DNA of 64,000 bases, taken from NCBI GenBank assembly GCA_003170475.1, contig PMZI01000081.1:13558-77557 (forward strand). Direction: 5' to 3'. Position 1 is the first letter of the stretch, and each line of letters begins with the position of its first letter. Below, in pieces: positions 52,364 through 60,300 of this stretch. Origin of the DNA: Ignavibacteriota bacterium (GTDB lineage Bacteria; Bacteroidota; Ignavibacteria; UBA10030). The translations under genes were made by a program, and so were the position numbers. Under the pieces are notes generated by a model that saw nothing but the letters and a program-made list of their open reading frames with translations, was not told the origin of the DNA and did not search any database.

Positions 52364-53236
52364 ATGATGCGCCTGTATTTCGTCATCGTATGCATGCTTC
52401 TCTGCGTAGTGGGCGGTGTCTCGAAGGCACAGGAGGTGCCCGTTCTCATTTCGGGGGATCTTTCCGGCGGGACGATTCTATCGACGGACTACTACACGGG
52501 CCAGGCCCTGTTCGGGTACATCGATGGAGGAGCGGAGCTTTATCTCGAGTACAGGTTCAAGAAACTCGGGAGACAGGAAATCCAGACTTCGAACGAGAAA
52601 ATCGTCGTCGAAATCTACCAGATGGCTGGAGCAAACGAGGCGTATGGCATATTTTCTGTTCAGCGGTTCAAGTGTGTGCCCGTCGATTCTCTTTCTCCCA
52701 ACACCTGTCTTTCCAAGTACCAGCTCCAGGCGGTTGTCGGCAATTGCTATCTGAGTATTGTCAATGAGAGCGGCTCGCCTGATGCCCGGCGGGCGAGCGT
52801 TGAGATCTTTCATGCGATTCGGGCGAAGGTGAAGCCCCAGCCAATGGATTTTCCGGAGATCTTTGCGCGTCCCGAGTTGAAACAACACCGCAGCGGAATC
52901 ATCGTTGCCTACGGGCGACTCGGCGTTCAAAATGGCTGCTCAGAATTGGATACTCTGTTTCAGAATATTCCACGCTTCTCACTTACACTTCTCCCCATAG
53001 AGATCGGAAGTGAACGCCTGTCGATCGCGCACCTCCGTTTCGCCTCGGATCGCGAGAGCAGTGAGTTTTGCCGACGTGCAGGTTTCCCCGATGTCCTTGT
53101 GGGATCGGTTCGTACCTGTAAGGTCAGCGGGATCGTCCGGCTGGTCCGTCGGCTGAACAGCGAAGAACTCTATTTTGGTGAAGCAACCGAGTCTTTTCCG
53201 AGACGAGAGCCATTGTTTACACTTATGCTGAGGTAG
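52364..53236 (+). CDS. Exported DUF6599-like protein
   Basis: About 290 residues, with a signal peptide ending near 'VSKAQE'. The fold region begins 'GYIDGGAELYLEYRFKKLGR' and 'VEIYQMAGANEAYGIFSVQR', segments typical of the uncharacterised family DUF6599, which is commonly encoded beside DUF362 proteins. The start overlaps the DUF362 stop: GTG at 52358 or ATG at 52364; the ATG is used here. No catalytic residues can be proposed. The genetic link suggests the two exported proteins act together. Confidence 0.75.
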   Translation: MMRLYFVIVCMLLCVVGGVSKAQEVPVLISGDLSGGTILSTDYYTGQALFGYIDGGAELYLEYRFKKLGRQEIQTSNEKIVVEIYQMAGANEAYGIFSVQRFKCVPVDSLSPNTCLSKYQLQAVVGNCYLSIVNESGSPDARRASVEIFHAIRAKVKPQPMDFPEIFARPELKQHRSGIIVAYGRLGVQNGCSELDTLFQNIPRFSLTLLPIEIGSERLSIAHLRFASDRESSEFCRRAGFPDVLVGSVRTCKVSGIVRLVRRLNSEELYFGEATESFPRREPLFTLMLR

Positions 53237-53280
53237 TGCGTCCAAAGAACTCGCTCGACCAAGCAAAGGAATTCCCAGCC

Positions 53281-53847
53281 ATGGATCTTAGTGTCATCAT
53301 CAACATCGTCTCTGTGCTTTGGTTGGGTTCGGAGATCGTTCTCTCCCGCATAAAGCGCTCGCTCCCAACGGATGCGCGATTCGACAACTCGTCACTGCGC
53401 GTGCTCTGGATAACCATTCTCACCTCCGTGACCATCGGAGTGTTGCTTGGGTTTCAGCGTGTTGGATATTTTGGTGGTGGATCCAGCACCTTCCCAATCA
53501 TTGGCCTCATCCTCATTGTCGGCGGATTGCTTGTTCGTTGGATTGCTATCTTCTCCCTGAGACGCCAGTTTACGGTAGACGTGGCGATCACGAAAGACCA
53601 TCGGATCGTCAATCAGGGGATCTATCGTTTTGTTCGTCATCCTTCATACTCGGGCAGCATCCTTTCATTTTGTGGACTCGGGATATGTTTCGCGAATGTT
53701 TTCAGCCTCTCCGTAATCTTTCTACCGATATGCGCAGCTTTTCTCTACAGGATTCGCGTTGAGGAGAAAGCTCTGATAGACGCGTTCGGCGACGAATACG
53801 TTCGCTATTGTGCCTCCACGATGCGGCTGATTCCCTGGGTTTACTGA
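53281..53847 (+). CDS. Isoprenylcysteine carboxyl methyltransferase-like integral membrane protein
   Basis: A 188-residue membrane protein of the ICMT/PEMT (phospholipid methyltransferase-like) family, with about five hydrophobic segments. The SAM-binding C-terminal half shows 'YRFVRHPSYSGSILSFCGLG' and 'RIRVEEKALIDAFGDEYVRY', the diagnostic HP-x-Y and E-E-x-x-L ... Y motifs. Bacterial members methylate small lipids or carboxylates; the substrate is unknown. The ATG at 53281 has AAGGA upstream; a GTG at 53236 overlapping the previous stop is possible. It is the third gene of the DUF362 operon and ends at a bidirectional terminator. Confidence 0.87.
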   Translation: MDLSVIINIVSVLWLGSEIVLSRIKRSLPTDARFDNSSLRVLWITILTSVTIGVLLGFQRVGYFGGGSSTFPIIGLILIVGGLLVRWIAIFSLRRQFTVDVAITKDHRIVNQGIYRFVRHPSYSGSILSFCGLGICFANVFSLSVIFLPICAAFLYRIRVEEKALIDAFGDEYVRYCASTMRLIPWVY

Positions 53848-53881
53848 ACGCAGCGTTCCTGACGGATGACGTGCCTGAAGC

Positions 53882-53907
53882 AAAAAGCCCCGGAGCAACC
53901 GGGGCTT
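53882..53907. terminator. Bidirectional terminator between converging genes
   Basis: A 9-bp perfect stem AAGCCCCGG/CCGGGGCTT (53885-53893 with 53899-53907), loop AGCAA. On the minus strand it is followed by five T residues (AAAAA at 53882-53886 on +), so it is strongest for the cytochrome gene; on + it is followed by GTCGTTT. Confidence 0.88.
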
Positions 53908-53935
53908 GTCGTTTCGACGGACGATCAACGAGACC

Positions 53936-55258
53936 CTACTTCCCGTATCGCTCCTCATAGTACTTTCTGATTTTCTCCAACTGCTCCTTGCTCATTCCTT
54001 TCAAGTACCATTCGTGTCGGACATCCTGCTCGAGGTATTTCTTCACGAGCATCGCGTACAGCTCGGGTCCGGCGACCTGCTTGACCTCCGGCAGGAATTC
54101 GCTATAAAACTTCTTGGCCACCTCGTAGATCCCATGCCACCAGGCGTAGTCAGGGCCTGACATCGCAGCTCCATGTCTTGCCCGCCGGCCTTCGTGGTGC
54201 CAAAGCTCGTAGTAGATCCAATCCAGTTTGTCATCAAAATCGGCCGGCGTCAGTTTCCCCGCATCGATCAAATCCTGCCTCATGCCCATCGCTGGTCTGG
54301 CAAATTTCTCGTTGTAGAAGACAACAAGGTTGTCGAACTGGTTGTAGAAGCCATCCACGAAGGGGGAGGAGTGACAGCTGGAGCAGACATCTTTCATGTC
54401 GTCTCGTCGCTTCTCGGCATTCTCCAGTTTCTTTGATATTGCCGGTCTCAACGTCCAACTGATCCTTGTCCCGACATCGTGAGTGACCGGCTGATTTGGC
54501 GTCGCGCTCATATGACAAGTTGCGCATGTCGGTGCAGCCGAATAGTCTTTACCAACGATCCACGACTTCTTCTCCATATTCAATTGCGCTTTGTTGGCTT
54601 CGTACAGAATCCCATGTTTCGATTCCTGATAGACCTCGATCTGCGGATGGTCCGGTCCAAGGTGGCATTTGCCGCATGTCTGTGGCTCCCGAGCTTGTGC
54701 CCGTGAAAACCGATGACGGGTATGGCACGCGGAACAGGAACCTTTGGAGCCGTCAGGATTGATACGCCCGATACCAGTATTGGGCCAGGAGTTGATGTCC
54801 AGTTTTCCTCCCGGAAGCACTTTCACTTTCGCGCCATGGCATTGCAGGCAGCCGACCGCCACCGCCTCGGGTCCTCCAAGAACCTCTCCGAGGTAATTGT
54901 CGAGAGAATTCAGAATGTCTCCCGCCATTGCATGATGGCTGTTGGTCATCTCCAGCACTTCCTTCGCATGACATCGGCCGCAATCTTTGGGAGTAACGAG
55001 AATGGCGATCGTAAAACCGTTATGTTCCATCGCATCAGGATCTGTCTTCTCTGCCTTGTGGCAGGTATAACAGTCCACCCCCTTAGCCGCGTGGCTGCTG
55101 AGTTGCCACTCCTTCACGAAGGAAGGTGAGAGCTCTTTGTGACATTCAATGCAGGCTTTTCCCTCTTTTGACAGTGGAATTGTCTGGGAATGCGAATCGC
55201 AAGTCGTGATCAGGAATCCGCAGATGATGAACATCAGGAAGGTGAGGTGTCTTCGCAT
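53936..55258 (-). CDS. Octaheme c-type cytochrome, HAO-like
   Basis: A 440-residue exported cytochrome with eight CxxCH sites at residues 36, 63, 93, 137, 175, 195, 245 and 292, followed by a helical C-terminal third. Eight hemes, length and the 'YQESKHGILYEANK' segment match the hydroxylamine oxidoreductase (HAO) family of octaheme proteins. I saw no clear equivalent of the cross-linking tyrosine of true ammonia-oxidiser HAO, so a reductive nitrogen role like epsilonproteobacterial HAO is more likely. An N-terminal hydrophobic segment (residues 5-20) ends at Cys20 in 'LITTC', a poor lipobox. The start has GAGGG upstream. No electron-transfer partner (NapC/NrfH type) is adjacent, so it may be soluble in the periplasm. 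Confidence 0.88.
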   Translation of the reverse strand: MRRHLTFLMFIICGFLITTCDSHSQTIPLSKEGKACIECHKELSPSFVKEWQLSSHAAKGVDCYTCHKAEKTDPDAMEHNGFTIAILVTPKDCGRCHAKEVLEMTNSHHAMAGDILNSLDNYLGEVLGGPEAVAVGCLQCHGAKVKVLPGGKLDINSWPNTGIGRINPDGSKGSCSACHTRHRFSRAQAREPQTCGKCHLGPDHPQIEVYQESKHGILYEANKAQLNMEKKSWIVGKDYSAAPTCATCHMSATPNQPVTHDVGTRISWTLRPAISKKLENAEKRRDDMKDVCSSCHSSPFVDGFYNQFDNLVVFYNEKFARPAMGMRQDLIDAGKLTPADFDDKLDWIYYELWHHEGRRARHGAAMSGPDYAWWHGIYEVAKKFYSEFLPEVKQVAGPELYAMLVKKYLEQDVRHEWYLKGMSKEQLEKIRKYYEERYGK

Positions 55259-55424
55259 GGCTATTCCCTCAGAAGTGTGGGTGTTGCTATGAGATTTCGG
55301 AGATCGGTAACGGTGCGGGAAGCTGTAACTTTACAGAACGACTGCTTCCATGATAACGAGTCGAACATTCATTCGCAAGTCTCTTCTCCTGCACGATGGG
55401 GTCTCAGATCGATGGGCTTTTCTT
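55259..55424. other. Divergent intergenic region, cytochrome side
   Basis: Non-coding spacer between the minus-strand octaheme cytochrome and the plus-strand GlcG-like gene. No palindrome of note and no minus-strand TTG-N20-TAnnTTTG match was found. Confidence 0.4.
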
Positions 55425-55455
55425 TTGTTTCTCAAGTTCCTGCTGTTTAGATTCC
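55425..55455 (+). promoter_or_regulatory. Candidate promoter for the GlcG-like gene
   Basis: TTG (55425-55427), 20 bases, TAGATTCC (55448-55455). The spacing is the same as in the stronger sites, but the -7 element matches only TAnnTT. Confidence 0.45.
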
Positions 55456-55497
55456 AGTGTCCGCTGTCCCGTCCCTTTTTGTCTCCAGGAGGTCTGA

Positions 55498-55983
55498 ATG
55501 ACAAGATCCACCGCCGTTGTGATCGCATGTCTATTGTCCGTTTTGTTTCTTTCCCCATTCTCGGTTCAAGCGCAACTCGCAACGAAGAAGGCCCTCACCC
55601 TTGAGGCCGCGAAGAAACTTGCGTCGGTTGCCGAAGCTGAAGCGCTCAAAAACAAGTGGACGATGGTCATCGCCATCGTTGACGACGGAGGAAATCTTCT
55701 CTTTCTGGAACGAATGGACAACACGCAAATCGGCAGTATCGAGGTGGCGATTCAGAAGGCGAAGTCGGCAATATTCTTCAAGCGCCCTACGAAGGCCTAT
55801 GAGGACCTGGTTGCACAAGGCAAAACAGATATCCTTGGTGTGCCGGGAGTTATTCCTATCGAAGGCGGGTTGCCGCTCGTTGTCGATGGACAATATGTCG
55901 GTGCCATTGGAATCAGTGGCGGCACGCGACAGCAAGATGGCATCGTTGTGAAAGCCGCCGTCGATGCTTTTCCGGCTCAGTAG
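55498..55983 (+). CDS. Exported GlcG/HbpS-like protein
   Basis: A 161-residue protein. A signal peptide (to about 'FSVQAQ') precedes a complete GlcG/HbpS (DUF336) domain: 'LTLEAAKKLASVAEAEALKN', 'WTMVIAIVDDGGNLLFLERM', 'SIEVAIQKAKSAIFFKRPT', 'GVPGVIPIEGGLPLVVDGQY' and 'VGAIGISGG'. HbpS binds heme in Streptomyces and GlcG is linked to glycolate use; other members bind cobalamin-like or flavin ligands. Exported copies probably bind a small ligand. The ATG follows a strong AGGAGGT. It heads a run of secreted-protein genes on the same strand. A heme link with the neighbouring octaheme cytochrome is possible but unproven. Confidence 0.88.
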   Translation: MTRSTAVVIACLLSVLFLSPFSVQAQLATKKALTLEAAKKLASVAEAEALKNKWTMVIAIVDDGGNLLFLERMDNTQIGSIEVAIQKAKSAIFFKRPTKAYEDLVAQGKTDILGVPGVIPIEGGLPLVVDGQYVGAIGISGGTRQQDGIVVKAAVDAFPAQ

Positions 55984-56029
55984 CGTGACCGTGATTCACC
56001 GGATTCAGAACACATCCAGCGTAGGACAA

Positions 56030-56725
56030 ATGAGAACGCACACCGCGAAAATGAAACGAATCCTCTTTGCATCGCTTGTTTCCTGCCTGGTCGTCGTAAT
56101 ATTCCAATCATGCTCATCATCAAAGGGAGTTGCCGTGTCTACAGATGTCAATGTTGTCAAATGGCAATTGGGTGGATTGATCGCAGATTCGAAATCCGGC
56201 AATCCGTCAACCATCCATTCCCCTTACGGAGAAGCGGTTCAGTTCGACGGAAAGGGAGATGCGCTGTTTCTCGATAAGAATCCGATCATGAACCTCCGCC
56301 AATTCACCGTTGAAGTCGTTTTCCGACCCGATCCCAAGAGCCAATTTGAACAACGCTTTCTGCACATGGGCGAAGTCAACGGCGACCGGATGTTGATTGA
56401 ACTCAGGATGACGGAAGAAAGTCAATGGTATCTTGACGCTTTCATCAAGTCGGGCGATTCATCGAAGGCTCTGATCGACAAGAGCCTGCTCCACCCGGCC
56501 GGGGAATGGTATCACATTGCGCTTGTTGTCGATGATGGCAAGATGGACACCTACGTCGCAGGCAAGCAAGAATTGGAGGGAAAGGTCGTCTTCTCTCCGT
56601 TCAAGCGTGGCGGAACCTCGATTGGCTCGCGCATGAACAAGGTTTCCTGGTTTCAAGGAGCGATCGCGCGGATCAGGATCACGCCGAAGTGTCTGAAGCC
56701 TTCCGAGTTTACACTGTCTCGCTGA
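56030..56725 (+). CDS. LamG-domain lipoprotein
   Basis: About 231 residues. A lipoprotein leader with lipobox IFQSC is followed by a single concanavalin-A-like/LamG sandwich ('AVQFDGKGDALFLDKNPIMN', 'FTVEVVFRPDP', 'GEWYHIALVVDDGKMDTYVA', 'SIGSRMNKVSWFQGAIARIR'). Such domains bind sugars or proteins at the cell surface. Two starts are possible: 56030 (GGA nearby) or the ATG at 56051, which gives the more usual MKR leader. It lies 18 nt ahead of the secreted PPC-domain gene. The large protein at 57.4 kb also begins with a LamG domain. Confidence 0.8.
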   Translation: MRTHTAKMKRILFASLVSCLVVVIFQSCSSSKGVAVSTDVNVVKWQLGGLIADSKSGNPSTIHSPYGEAVQFDGKGDALFLDKNPIMNLRQFTVEVVFRPDPKSQFEQRFLHMGEVNGDRMLIELRMTEESQWYLDAFIKSGDSSKALIDKSLLHPAGEWYHIALVVDDGKMDTYVAGKQELEGKVVFSPFKRGGTSIGSRMNKVSWFQGAIARIRITPKCLKPSEFTLSR

Positions 56726-56743
56726 CCGTGAAAGGGGGTTCTT

Positions 56744-57292
56744 ATGAAGCAAGTGTTCTGTATCCTTGCATTCCTGGCGATGTGCCACACCGCGATTGCT
56801 CAACAAACCCGCTCAGAGGTCACCAAGCCGACAACGCCGACAGACGATGCAAAACCCAACAGCCCGTCCGTTCCCGATGTCTATGCCATTGAGGGACAAT
56901 TCGATCGCGTCCTGGTCCTTCGCTTCAAGTACCAAGCGGATTTGTTGGCGGGACTCGAAGCCATGGTGAAAGAGCACAAGATCCGGAATGCAGTGATCCT
57001 GGCCGGAGCCGGATCTGTTACGGGTTATCACTTCCATGGGGTCAGCAATCGGACCTTTCCATCGAAGAACGTCTATGTGAAGGATCCCACCGCGCCTGCT
57101 GACATTGTGAGCATGAACGGATATGTCATCGACGGGCGTCTGCATGTGCACATGACCCTGACGAATCCCGACAATGCCTTCGGCGGTCACCTCGAATCAG
57201 GAACCACAGTGTTTACTTTTGCCATCGTCACCGTTGGCGTGTTCAAAGACGGAATTGATCTCAGTCGTATTGACGACAAGACGTACCGCTAG
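56744..57292 (+). CDS. Exported PPC/DUF296-domain protein
   Basis: A 182-residue protein with an N-terminal signal peptide (to about 'TAIAQQ'), a proline/threonine-rich linker (25-45) and one PPC domain (plants and prokaryotes conserved, DUF296). The metal-binding pattern of the family is present: 'GRLHVHMTLTNPDNAFGGHL', two His in HxH and a third in GGH. PPC domains are usually cytoplasmic, in plant AT-hook DNA-binding proteins and bacterial single-domain proteins. An exported copy is therefore unusual and argues for a ligand-binding or enzymatic role rather than DNA binding. The ribosome site is GGGGG upstream of the ATG. The gene is followed immediately by a hairpin. Confidence 0.85.
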   Translation: MKQVFCILAFLAMCHTAIAQQTRSEVTKPTTPTDDAKPNSPSVPDVYAIEGQFDRVLVLRFKYQADLLAGLEAMVKEHKIRNAVILAGAGSVTGYHFHGVSNRTFPSKNVYVKDPTAPADIVSMNGYVIDGRLHVHMTLTNPDNAFGGHLESGTTVFTFAIVTVGVFKDGIDLSRIDDKTYR

Positions 57293-57313
57293 GGAAGAAG
57301 GTCGCCTTCTTCC
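57293..57313 (+). terminator. Hairpin directly after the PPC-domain gene
   Basis: A 9-bp perfect stem GGAAGAAGG/CCTTCTTCC (57293-57301 with 57305-57313), loop TCG. No T run follows, so it may protect the transcript end or weaken readthrough rather than terminate. A fragment of the dispersed CCTTCGCTGAGGGTGAC repeat follows at about 57321-57338. Confidence 0.45.
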
Positions 57314-57385
57314 ACGCGACGCCTTCGCTGAGGGTGACCGTCGACCAGGCACTCTTTCACTTACGTAATCACATCGGACCTCGCT

Positions 57386-60300
57386 ATGAATCGACTTTTG
57401 CATTGCTTAAGGAATCCGTTGGCCCTCGCATTCTGCGCATTCGTTCTTGTCATGGCGTGTTCCTTACCCTCTGTCATCGCTCAGCAGAAGCAAGAGCCCG
57501 GTCTTCTGTTCTATCTCTCTGGAAGTCAGGGCTTCAAAGCGGATTATTCGGCGGGAGGGAAGGCGGACCCAAACTTCTTGCGCGACGTGAAGATTATTCC
57601 CAATGGTGCCAAAGGTCCCGGTTTTGAATGTGCCAATGATCAACTTTTTTCGTACTGGGCCCCAGGAAACATCTACGCAGAACGGGGCACGCTGAGTTTC
57701 TTCTGGAGATCAAGGGAGACAGTAGGGAAGACTGAGTTTCCCATTTTCCGCGTAGGGTTCGCGGATCATTCAAGCTGGGACATGGTTTGGCTTCGTTTCG
57801 ACTACAATGGCCACGGATTTGACGCGTTTGTAACGGACGCGAATCTTGCACGTGTGCGAGTTTCCTGCACGATGGCACCGTTTCCCAAACCGGACTCATG
57901 GATACATCTTGCGCTGGCGTGGGACGAAACGTCAGGCATACGATTCTATGTGAACGGAAAGCTCGCTGCGAAGAAAGACAGCGTTGTTGTGCTCTCGACG
58001 GGTCTCGATCAATTCGGACCGCATTCACGTATCATCAGTCCGACGCAAGTGCAAAGCGCGTACAACTTTCAGCGAGGAGGAGACATCGACGAAATCCGCA
58101 TCTATGATCGGATGCTGTCGGATGGAAACATTCTTCGGTTGTCCAAAGGCGATGACTCCGGCAAAGTCCCGGAACTTGCCCGAACTCTCAGCAACCCCCA
58201 GTGGCGGGCCGAGTGGCGCTTGCGGTACGGATGGAATAGGGAAGGAGACGTTCCTCCCTACGTCGACCAGCCGGCAACCCGGGTGAGGAAGGTTGAGATT
58301 CAGGATGTTTACGATTTGAAACGATGGTGGTGGAAGGCAACCGACGGAATCCGCGAGACAACGTGGCCGGGTGTCTACAACCGCTCACGTCTTCCAGGCC
58401 GCAACGACTATTTTCAGCTGCCTGATTGGGACTGCTATTCGCTTTCCGGCAAGGCGGTCACGTTCTTCATGCCGGACGAACCCTGGAATCATCTCGAGAT
58501 CTCGGGTGCAGCATGGGGAACCATGTCGCTGGTTGCCTCAGGCAAAGATGGTGCGGGGACAATATTGTTCGAGCGTGCGAAAGGACAGGAGAAAACATTT
58601 CATCGTCTTGCAGAACCTCTCCGCGGCAAGAAAATCCAGTTTACCAACGTGGAGCAGGAAGTTCCGATTGGCGAACTGTCAGCATATTATGTTGATGCGG
58701 GGAAAGAGCCAACGGGCTCATGCGTGGTGAGTTACTCCTTATCTTCTGTCTCTCTCGGATTGATGGATCAGGTCAAGCCGTTGGTGGATTTCATCGACGG
58801 TCGATACTCGCCCGATGAACAATCAACAATGATCGCAGTCCCGGCAGCATTGCCTCAAGTCAAGCATTCGGCGATGAGTCGCTCACTTCCGCTCGTACAC
58901 ATTCTCGTACCATATGATTCGCGGATTGGGACCGCGTTCAACAGTCTGGACTCTTCGTACAGCTGGCAAAACATCGACGGCGGACTGGACGGCATCGCCA
59001 TTGACCTTCCTGCAATGAAGCTGAAACCTACTCACGGGCAATTCGTGCCCATGAACATTCAGATCAAAGATCCGAACTGGCCAGCGCGGAACATGCTCGA
59101 CTTCTCTTTCTCTGTGAAACCGGGTGAAGCCCGCACGCTGTGGCTTGATACCCGTGATCGGATCCTCGCGAAAGGAAAAAGCCTTTACCTGACAATCGCT
59201 TCGGCGTCACCGGAATTCGCTCCGCAGATTCTGGAGGGAGCACAGATCAGGTTGATCTTCAAGCCCACGAAGGAAGCCTTCCGCGAGCACGTACAGGATC
59301 GCTTCACCCAGGTGCGCGACAACTTCGCAAACTGGGTGGAGGAGCGTGCGAGCGACCCGCGGTTGAACCTGTATAATCGACTGATGTCGGACTTGAAGGA
59401 TCTCCTGACCGTAGACCCCAAGCACTACCCCGGCCAAAGTTATTGGTACGATCTTGACCATTCGCACTCCAAGCCGGCGTTTGTTCAAACCGCATGTCCT
59501 GACGGAATTCCCCTCTGGGCGTTTCGGCAGGTGGAGGATCTTCGATACTTCAATCGATTTGTGACGTGGTGGATCGACAAACGCCAGATTGAAAACGGCG
59601 AGCTTGGCGGCGGTCTCTCTGACGATGACGACCTCACGAACTGCTGGCCGGGAGCTGCCTTGATGGGGGCGGAACCGGATAAGATCCGCACCGCCGTCCT
59701 GAAGTTGCTGGATGCGATCTACGACCAAGGGATGTTTACGAACGGACTTTCATCAATACAGACGGATGGCCTCCATGCACACGAGGAGGGAATCGAGGCA
59801 CAAACGCAAGCGATGCTTGTTGACTACGGCAGCCCGAAACAGGTTGAACGCATCATGGAAACCGTCAAGGCGCTTGATGAACGGCTGATTCAGAAGAACA
59901 ACGTCGGACATCGCCATTTCCGTTCAAGTTACTTCAGTGGGACAAAACTGGCTGACGAAGGTGTCTGGGAGTGGTCGCTTCAGCCTCAGGAGTTTCTGCT
60001 TCTCCAGCCGGTGTTGACGCTCGCGGAATTCAACGGCAACGCCCGAGCACGCCAGCTAGCAATCGATGTAGCCGATGGATTACTTGCGCATGCAAGAAAA
60101 GACGAAAACGGAAAGATCGTCATCGACTATCAGATCAACTTCTCCACCGATGCGAGCCGTCCTTCTCCCCTTGGCTCGAAGGGTATGCTTGCCTCGAGCA
60201 TGGGTGACGGAGCGACGATCAGCACGTCGTCAGCAGGACTGCAACTCCTCTGGGTAGTCTATAGAATGACAGGGGAGAAGAAGTATTTACAGCCATTGCT

